Below are positions 48,087 to 53,711 of a DNA stretch of 53,711 nt, piece by piece (within the stretch, counting starts at the first letter, position 1; each line of letters begins with the position of its first letter). A program made the position numbers and the translations under genes. The notes beneath the pieces are model-generated. The model was not told the origin of the DNA. It did no database searches and saw only the letters and a program-made list of their open reading frames with translations. The DNA is taken from contig JAHYJH010000011.1 in assembly GCA_019429185.1 (NCBI GenBank), forward strand, positions 1-53,711, in the 5' to 3' direction. This DNA comes from Vicingaceae bacterium (lineage in GTDB: Bacteria > Bacteroidota > Bacteroidia > Flavobacteriales_E > Vicingaceae).

Positions 48087-50756
48087 TTAACCTTTCAATC
48101 CTAACATACTCCTTAAACGAGGGTTTTCTTCTTTTGATTTTACTTCTTCTAAAATTTTAGTAATAGATTGTTGCAATTTTTTATCTTCTTCTATAGCATT
48201 TCTGAGTTTTTGTTCTTTTTCGGAACCAACTTCGGTTGTTTTCAAATCTGCTTCTGCAATATGAATTCTGTTGGCATACATTCCGTCTAAATCAGACAAG
48301 CTATTTATTCCTACCATACGTATCCACCATATTTTTTCATTTAAAGCAATGTTTTTTATTGTAGCCAATCCTTTGCTCACTGTTGTATTATCTTGCTTTT
48401 TCAAATAGCTATTGAAAGACATCATAAACCCATATTTACCAAAACCATCAATTTTTTCAGCTTTATTCATAAAATAATCCAACTGTTTTTCTGTTCCATG
48501 TTCAACATATATTCCTGAAACAGCTCCAACTAATGCTGCATTATCTTCTTCTTCAAAGGTTTTAGCATATTTCATTGCTAATTTTCCGTTGGTGGTTGAA
48601 ATTGCCGCCAACGATTTTCCAATCACAAAATACGATTGTTCGTTAATGCCATTTAGGAAAACATCTTCAACACCATCTTCACCAGCAAAATATTTTGACA
48701 ATGCCGCAATAGCATTGCCTCTTACTTTTGAATCCGCATCTTCTTTTGCAAGTTTTAATAATGCTTCTTTCGTTTCGGTTGGCCTTGCGTTAGCTGCTGT
48801 TTTTATACTTCCTAATGCATAATTTCTAATGCCTTCATATTCATCGTTTAATGCTTTTATAAGTGTGGTAATGGCAATTTCTTCTTTCGATTTTTGTAAT
48901 TTAGAGATGGCTTCATATCTATCTAAATAGTTCATTTTTAAAGCTCCATAATTTGCTGTTGGTTGATATAAAAATGCCCATTCTTCTGTAGATTTATGGA
49001 TGTCTGTTTTTTCACAAAGCAACATTTTATCAGCATCAACATTTACTAAGTCTGGTTTTGTACTTACTTCAAATTCAAACACATTCGTTACTTTATCTGC
49101 TACCACTTCTTTGGTTGTTTTTTTGCCATTGGCATAAATATCTATTTTAAATGGTAATTTATATAAAGGCACTTCATCAAAATTTTGTTTTTGCTCAACA
49201 ATAACCTTTTGAATTTTTGTAGAATCATTGTATTCATAAGTGATTTCTAAAACAGGATGTCCTTTGGCAAAAAACCACTGATTGAAAAACCAATTCAAAT
49301 CTTCGCCCGTAATTTTTTCGCAAGCCAAACGCAACTGATGCATTTCAACATCGGTATATTTATTTTCTTCTAAATACAATTTCAAGGAAGCAAAAAAGGC
49401 TTCATCACCCATATATTTTCTGAGCATGTGCAAAATTCTTCCTCCTTTTTGATAACTATGTCCATCAAACATATCTTCTTTATCCTTGTAATCAAAACGT
49501 ATCATGTCTTTTGGTCCGGTTTGTTTTTCTTGTGCTAAAAAGCCACTTAAATCTTGTTGTAATCCATGAGCAGCCTTATCACTTCCATATTTATATTCAT
49601 TCCATAAAAACTCTCCATAGGTTGCAAAGGATTCATTTAGTGGTAAATTTGACCATGATTCGCAAGTAACCAAATCGCCAAACCAATGGTGAAAAAGTTC
49701 GTGAGCAATAACATCTTCTGCATTGCTGCCATCAATTAATTCTCTTTTGGTTTGATAAACAAAATCACCAAAAATAACACCTGTAGTATTTTCCATGGCT
49801 CCAGAAACATAATCTCTCACAACGATTTGATGGTATTTTTGCCAAGGATAAGCTACTCCTAAAACAGTTGAATAGAACTCCAACATTTCGGGTGTTAGCC
49901 CAAAAATATCGTTGGCATAAAGTTCAAATTCTTCTTCTACATAATAGTTTACTTCTATATTTTTCCATTTGTCTTTCACTATTTTAAATTCACCAACAGC
50001 CATCATAACCAAATAGGGAGCATGAGGCTGATCCATTTCCCAAAAATCTGTTCTAGTACCATCTCCATTTAATTCAGCATGTGTTAAAATTCCATTAGAA
50101 AGTGTTACGTACTTTTCTGCTACTGTAATAGCAATTTCATTTGTCATTTTTTGATTAGAAGCATCAACAGTTGGAAACCAAACAGAGTTAGATTCTGTTT
50201 CTCCCTGTGTCCAAATTTGAGGCATTTTATTTTTTTCTTCTCCTTTAGGATTGATGAAATACAATCCTTTATCGGAAGAAATAGCATTACTACCACCTGT
50301 TTTCAATTCTTCAGGTTTAGAAGTATAATCAATAGAAATAGTAAGAGTATCATTTCTGGTATAAATTTTATCTAATGCTATGGTTATAAGCAAACTGTCG
50401 TAAGTAAAATCTAAGGGTTTTTTATTGTCCTTTTCAACCAATGCTACTTGATGAATATCCATACCTCGTGCATTCAATTCTAATTTATTGGTAGCATAAA
50501 AATATGGGCGTAATGTAATATCGGCTTTACCATAAAGTTCTGCCTTTTCCCAATTAAAACTAACGGCTAATTTGGTATGAATTAAATCTACTTTTTTGGT
50601 GTAAGAAGCTTGGTAAACTGGTCGTTCAACAGGTTTTTTGTTAGGATTTTCTATTTCAATAATCTTTTCAGGAAGATTAATTGTTTCGGTAGTTTTACAA
50701 CCTAAAATGAAAACGAATGCTAACAGCGATACTACTAATTTGTTCATTAAATTCAT
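48087..50756 (-). CDS. M1 family zinc aminopeptidase lipoprotein with HEAT repeats
   Basis: 889 aa. Lipoprotein signal (FVFILGC, Cys20). M1 domain: exopeptidase motif GAMENTTGVIF (Glu322), zinc site HELFHHWFGDL (His352, Glu353, His356) and Glu375 in NESFATYGEFL. After the catalytic and beta domains, a C-terminal alpha-helical HEAT-like region (about 610-889; LAKEDADSKVRGNAIAALSK). Cleaves N-terminal residues from peptides, probably at the outer membrane or in the periplasm. A second start (MNKL) three codons downstream is possible; the lipobox is unaffected. Confidence 0.95.
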   Translation of the reverse strand: MNLMNKLVVSLLAFVFILGCKTTETINLPEKIIEIENPNKKPVERPVYQASYTKKVDLIHTKLAVSFNWEKAELYGKADITLRPYFYATNKLELNARGMDIHQVALVEKDNKKPLDFTYDSLLITIALDKIYTRNDTLTISIDYTSKPEELKTGGSNAISSDKGLYFINPKGEEKNKMPQIWTQGETESNSVWFPTVDASNQKMTNEIAITVAEKYVTLSNGILTHAELNGDGTRTDFWEMDQPHAPYLVMMAVGEFKIVKDKWKNIEVNYYVEEEFELYANDIFGLTPEMLEFYSTVLGVAYPWQKYHQIVVRDYVSGAMENTTGVIFGDFVYQTKRELIDGSNAEDVIAHELFHHWFGDLVTCESWSNLPLNESFATYGEFLWNEYKYGSDKAAHGLQQDLSGFLAQEKQTGPKDMIRFDYKDKEDMFDGHSYQKGGRILHMLRKYMGDEAFFASLKLYLEENKYTDVEMHQLRLACEKITGEDLNWFFNQWFFAKGHPVLEITYEYNDSTKIQKVIVEQKQNFDEVPLYKLPFKIDIYANGKKTTKEVVADKVTNVFEFEVSTKPDLVNVDADKMLLCEKTDIHKSTEEWAFLYQPTANYGALKMNYLDRYEAISKLQKSKEEIAITTLIKALNDEYEGIRNYALGSIKTAANARPTETKEALLKLAKEDADSKVRGNAIAALSKYFAGEDGVEDVFLNGINEQSYFVIGKSLAAISTTNGKLAMKYAKTFEEEDNAALVGAVSGIYVEHGTEKQLDYFMNKAEKIDGFGKYGFMMSFNSYLKKQDNTTVSKGLATIKNIALNEKIWWIRMVGINSLSDLDGMYANRIHIAEADLKTTEVGSEKEQKLRNAIEEDKKLQQSITKILEEVKSKEENPRLRSMLGLKG

Positions 50757-50966
50757 ATTATAAATAAAAAAAGAATTGACAAAGGTGATGAAAAATGATG
50801 GAATAAGTTAATTTTTTAACACAGAAGTTCGATAAAAAAGTACTTAGAGTTTGTCCATAATGTCCGATTTATTCAAAGTATCTATTGTTTTTAAAGGTTT
50901 TACTCATTGTTGTTTATTTTTTTTATAGGTATTACCCACTTCTGATTATTTTTTTTATAAGTGTGA

Positions 50967-51032
50967 GTGAGCTCACTATGTTCGGTTCGTGAGCTCACTT
51001 TGTTCGGTTCATGAACTCACTTCGCTCGGTTC
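50967..51032. repeat. 22-bp tandem repeat, three units
   Basis: Three consecutive units of the form GTGAGCTCACTATGTTCGGT TC; units 1 and 2 differ at one base, unit 3 is more diverged (ATGAACTCACTTCGCTCGGT TC). Each unit contains the palindrome GTGAGCTCAC. No spacers, so not CRISPR. Confidence 0.9.
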
Positions 51033-51131
51033 TTCGTTATTCTCGTTTTAAAAACCAGTCATTTACGAAAGTAAACTCCTGATTTTCAAAACTTCGAAAG
51101 CCTCGAACTCGAACATTATAGTTCAGCCTCT
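51030..51131 (+). repeat. 102-bp dispersed repeat, copy 1
   Basis: Starts TTCTTCGTTATTCTCGTTTT and ends GTTCAGCCTCT. Aligned without gaps to 53609-53710. It can fold: AAAA, CAG, TTTAC, loop GAAA, GTAAA, CTG, TTTT give a symmetric stem with small internal loops. Confidence 0.92.
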
Positions 51132-51218
51132 CGACTTTAAATACAGACACTAAGTTAGTGTTATTATTATTTTTTTATAAAAGTACACCTATCCTTTTAA
51201 TTTTATAACTATTAACAT

Positions 51219-51226
51219 TAAATTTG
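51219..51226 (+). promoter_or_regulatory. Candidate -7 box of the phosphohexomutase gene (TAAATTTG)
   Basis: TAAATTTG fits TAnnTTTG, 24 bases before the ATG at 51250; no clear TTG at -33. Confidence 0.45.
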
Positions 51227-51249
51227 AAGCCTATAAAAAAATTAAAACT

Positions 51250-52656
51250 ATGATAAAAATAAAATTTGGAACAGACGGTTGGAGAGCTATAATTGGTAAA
51301 GAATATACTGTTGATAATGTAGCCAGAGTTACACTTGGAGCAGCCGAGTGGTTAAAAAAGAAAAAACATGCACTTTCTGTTGTTGTTGGTCACGATTGCC
51401 GATTTAATGGTGAATTGTTTGCTGAAACTACTGCTAAAGTATTTGCCTTTAATGGAATAAAAGTGTATTTGGCTAAAGGTCCAATTACAACACCTATGAT
51501 TAGTTTAGGTGCTCAACGAAAAAACGCTTTAGGAATAGTTATTACAGCATCTCACAATCCTCCAAGTTATAATGGATATAAACTTAAAGGAGCTTTTGGA
51601 GGTCCTTTGTTGCCTATCGAAATTCAAGAAGTAGAAGATTTAATTCCTGATACAAACACTATTGATATTGATAGTTTAAATGTAGAAGCATTTGTTAAAA
51701 CAGGATTTATTGAATACATAGACTTAGAAACAATGTATGTAGAACACGTTGAAGCCAATTTTGATATGGATGCCATTCGGAATTCAAAAATGAATTTTGC
51801 TTTTGATGCCATGTATGGTTCTGGACAAGACGTGATGCGAAGATTAATGCCCGACATTGATTTTTTGCATTGCGAACACAATCCTGGTTTTAATGGCATT
51901 TCACCAGAGCCTATCCACAGAAATTTATTAGAATTTTCTGAAATGATTAAGCTTTCTGATGGTCATATTGATTGTGGTTTAGCTACCGATGGAGATGCTG
52001 ACAGAATTGGTTTATATAATGGAAAAGGTGTTTTTATCGATTCGCACCACATTGTTTTATTGCTAATTAAATATTTAGTAGAAGAAAAAAAACAAACAGG
52101 AAAAGTGGTTATTTCTTTTTCACTAAGTCCGAAAATTAAAAAAATGTGCGAACATTATGGATTAGCTTATGAAGTTGTAAAAATTGGTTTTAAGCATATT
52201 GCAGGAATTATTTTAGAAGAAGATGTGTTGCTTGGTGGTGAAGAATCGGGAGGAATTGCTATTAAAGGACATATTCCTGAAAGAGATGGATTGTGGATGG
52301 GTTTTGTAATTTGGGAATACATGGTAAAATCAGGCAAAACATTGGATGAATTGATAGATGAAGTTTATGAAATTGTTGGGGCTTTCAAATTTGAGCGTAT
52401 TGATTTACATTTAAAAGAGGATGACAAAAACAGAATAGTAGCAAATTGTGAAAAAGGCGTATATACTTCATTTGGAGATTTGGAGGTTAGAAAAGTTGAA
52501 ACGATTGATGGTTTTAAATATTTCTTTGATAATGATGAATGGGTTATGATACGGGCTTCAGGAACTGAACCTGTATTAAGAACGTACGCTGGAGCAGCAA
52601 CAAATGAAGCCGCTTTTAAGATATTAGAAAAAACACATACCACTTTTAAAATCTAA
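51250..52656 (+). CDS. Alpha-D-phosphohexomutase (phosphogluco/phosphomannomutase family)
   Basis: 468 aa, four-domain family. Phosphoserine loop TASHNPPSYNG (Ser101), metal loop DGDADR (Asp247, 249, 251), sugar loop GGEESGG (residues 329-335) and phosphate-binding loop RASGTEPVLRTYAG (from 435). The N-terminal KFGTDGWRAIIGKEYT is typical of prokaryotic phosphoglucomutase/phosphomannomutase enzymes with mixed specificity; the exact sugar (glucose, mannose or glucosamine phosphate) cannot be told from sequence. Interconverts hexose 1- and 6-phosphates for cell-surface polysaccharide or glycogen metabolism. Stands alone between repeat-rich gaps. Confidence 0.92.
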   Translation: MIKIKFGTDGWRAIIGKEYTVDNVARVTLGAAEWLKKKKHALSVVVGHDCRFNGELFAETTAKVFAFNGIKVYLAKGPITTPMISLGAQRKNALGIVITASHNPPSYNGYKLKGAFGGPLLPIEIQEVEDLIPDTNTIDIDSLNVEAFVKTGFIEYIDLETMYVEHVEANFDMDAIRNSKMNFAFDAMYGSGQDVMRRLMPDIDFLHCEHNPGFNGISPEPIHRNLLEFSEMIKLSDGHIDCGLATDGDADRIGLYNGKGVFIDSHHIVLLLIKYLVEEKKQTGKVVISFSLSPKIKKMCEHYGLAYEVVKIGFKHIAGIILEEDVLLGGEESGGIAIKGHIPERDGLWMGFVIWEYMVKSGKTLDELIDEVYEIVGAFKFERIDLHLKEDDKNRIVANCEKGVYTSFGDLEVRKVETIDGFKYFFDNDEWVMIRASGTEPVLRTYAGAATNEAAFKILEKTHTTFKI

Positions 52657-52991
52657 ATTAAAAGCTGACTTTAAAGACACACCAATTAGAGTTTATGAGG
52701 TTATTTTTAATTTTTTGACTTAACTAAGTTTTAATGGAAACAAGTGGTGTTTAGAAATTAATCTGTGAAAAATCCCGATAACTATCGGGAGTGTAAATCT
52801 GAGTAATCTGTGGCATACAAAACGAAGTGATAATAATCCAAATCCAACAAAATAACCTCTGATTTATTTTTAGGATACTATTTTTTGCCACAGATTTCGT
52901 TAATTCTCGCAGATTTGTTACACAGATTTATTACTTTTCCATTAAAAACTTACTATAACCAATTTTTTAAATCGTAAATTTTAAATTCATT
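52657..52991. other. 335-base intergenic region with small inverted repeats
   Basis: No gene seen. 52773-52790 is an 18-bp hairpin TCCCGATAACTATCGGGA. AATCTGTGGCA (52805-52815) and TGCCACAGATT (52886-52896) are 11-bp inverted arms 70 bases apart. Three heptads AAATCGT, AAATTTT, AAATTCA (52969-52989) end two bases before rnhB. Confidence 0.8.
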
Positions 52992-53600
52992 ATGCTTCTA
53001 CCTAAATTTCAAAATAAATTACTTGAAGCCGGTTGTGACGAAGCTGGAAGAGGCTGTTTGGCTGGACCTGTTTTTGCTGCTGCCGTTGTTTTACCAAAAA
53101 ACTACAAAAACAACCTTCTTAATGATTCCAAACAACTTTCTGAAAAAAAAAGAAATTTACTTCGTGTTGAAATAGAAAGAGATGCACTTTGTTTTGCCAT
53201 TGGAATTGTTGACAACCTTGAAATTGATGAGATAAATATTTTAAATGCTTCTTTTTTAGCAATGCATCGAGCCATTAAACAACTTTCAACCACCCCTGAA
53301 TTACTTTTAATTGATGGAAATCGTTTTAAACCCTATCCAAAAATTCCGCATGAATGCATAATTAAAGGTGATGGAAAATTCATGTCTATTGCAGCAGCAT
53401 CAATTTTAGCAAAAACCTATCGAGATGAGTTTGTGCAAAAAATGCACAACGAATTTCCTAATTATAATTGGAGTCAAAACAAAGCATATCCTACAAAAGC
53501 ACATAGAAATGCCATTCGAGAATTTGGCACAACACCTTACCACCGAATGAGTTTTAGACTTTTACCGCAACAATTGGAATTAAATAGAGTCTGTCTTTAA
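52992..53600 (+). CDS. rnhB: Ribonuclease HII
   Basis: 202 aa. [20 protein letters not shown] gives catalytic Asp16 and Glu17; [10 protein letters not shown] supplies the third Asp, and [16 protein letters not shown] the fourth. Removes ribonucleotides and RNA primers from DNA-RNA hybrids. Full length. The heptad run upstream leaves a very short gap to the ATG. Confidence 0.96.
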   Translation: MLLPKFQNKLLEAGCDEAGRGCLAGPVFAAAVVLPKNYKNNLLNDSKQLSEKKRNLLRVEIERDALCFAIGIVDNLEIDEINILNASFLAMHRAIKQLSTTPELLLIDGNRFKPYPKIPHECIIKGDGKFMSIAAASILAKTYRDEFVQKMHNEFPNYNWSQNKAYPTKAHRNAIREFGTTPYHRMSFRLLPQQLELNRVCL

Positions 53601-53608
53601 AGTCCAAC

Positions 53609-53710
53609 TTCTTCGTTATTCTCGTTTTAAAAACCAGTCATTTACAAAAGTAAACTCCTGATTTTCAAAACTTCGAATGCCTCGAATTTGAACTTTAAAG
53701 TTCAGCCTCT
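53609..53710 (+). repeat. 102-bp dispersed repeat, copy 2
   Basis: Direct repeat of 51030-51131 with a handful of substitutions and no gaps; the loop of the central hairpin is AAAA instead of GAAA. It starts nine bases after the rnhB stop and reaches the window edge, so its true end is not seen. Confidence 0.9.
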
Positions 53711-53711
53711 T

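Larger units (their letters stand above)
50757..51249. other. 493-base intergenic region with repeats
   Basis: No gene seen. It holds an AT-rich part next to the aminopeptidase start, three 22-bp tandem units at 50967-51032, a 102-bp dispersed repeat at 51030-51131 that recurs at 53609-53710, and a -7-like box TAAATTTG (51219-51226) before the phosphohexomutase. Confidence 0.8.

Noticed and set aside
50967-51032. Short CRISPR-like array
   Set aside because: The units are directly abutting with no spacers and no cas genes are in the window.

Overview
The window is AT-rich chromosomal DNA from a member of the Bacteroidota, most likely a Flavobacteriales-type marine or freshwater bacterium. Evidence: several large secreted proteins end in type IX secretion (T9SS) type A sorting domains with the YPNPT motif; promoters fit the Bacteroidota TTG-N19/20-TAnnTTTG form; most genes lack Shine-Dalgarno sequences; and typical families occur (DUF3098 next to uppP and truB, GWxTD lipoprotein, S74-like trimmer proteins). 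No rRNA, tRNA, CRISPR array, phage or intact transposase was seen.

Layout. (1) About 1-10.5 kb, all on the minus strand: an accessory block of secreted and outer-membrane proteins (SBBP beta-propeller, Ca-dependent PI-PLC-like enzyme, lipase-like esterase, four small barrel-like proteins in two paralog pairs). It has been reshaped by two local tandem duplications that left truncated gene remnants, and it is headed by an S74-like gene with a stop codon in its signal peptide. (2) 10.5-17.7 kb, minus strand: sucA (OGDH E1) and sucB (E2), with an NfeD-like protein and a flotillin inserted between them, then an MscS channel. (3) 17.8-22.5 kb, minus strand: a HEPN-like small protein, pyruvate:ferredoxin oxidoreductase (nifJ) and a dicluster ferredoxin. 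(4) 22.7-36.7 kb, plus strand: korAB (2-oxoacid:ferredoxin oxidoreductase) followed by an 11-subunit complex I, nuoABCD-HIJKLMN, with no nuoE, nuoF or nuoG. (5) 36.7-43.5 kb: a small conserved protein, acs, lipoproteins, a TPR protein, rmuC, a GWxTD protein and rbfA. (6) 43.6-53.7 kb: a T9SS protein, truB, uppP, a DUF3098 protein, a coiled-coil secreted protein, M1 aminopeptidase, phosphohexomutase and rnhB.

How it fits together. The centre looks like a ferredoxin-centred energy module: PFOR and KorAB reduce ferredoxin, the ferredoxin gene sits between them, and a complex I lacking the NADH-oxidising module follows directly. The simplest reading is a ferredoxin-fed (Fd:quinone) complex I in an organism that also keeps a classical NAD-linked OGDH. 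This is inference; nuoEFG could lie elsewhere in the genome.

The non-coding layer is unusually structured. A GC-rich composite palindromic element of about 190-245 bp (REP/MITE-like) sits exactly at the stop codons of nifJ, korB, nuoB, nuoD and (short form) nuoI, always in the orientation of the gene, and one copy fills the place where nuoEFG would be. Separately, heptanucleotide-phased repeats of several unrelated sequences (TTGACGA, AAATAAC, CTCAAAC, AAGTYNG, CTTCNAA) occupy gene junctions, gene ends and even the sucB linker. The flotillin/NfeD cassette is bounded by direct repeats that duplicate the 3' end of sucA.
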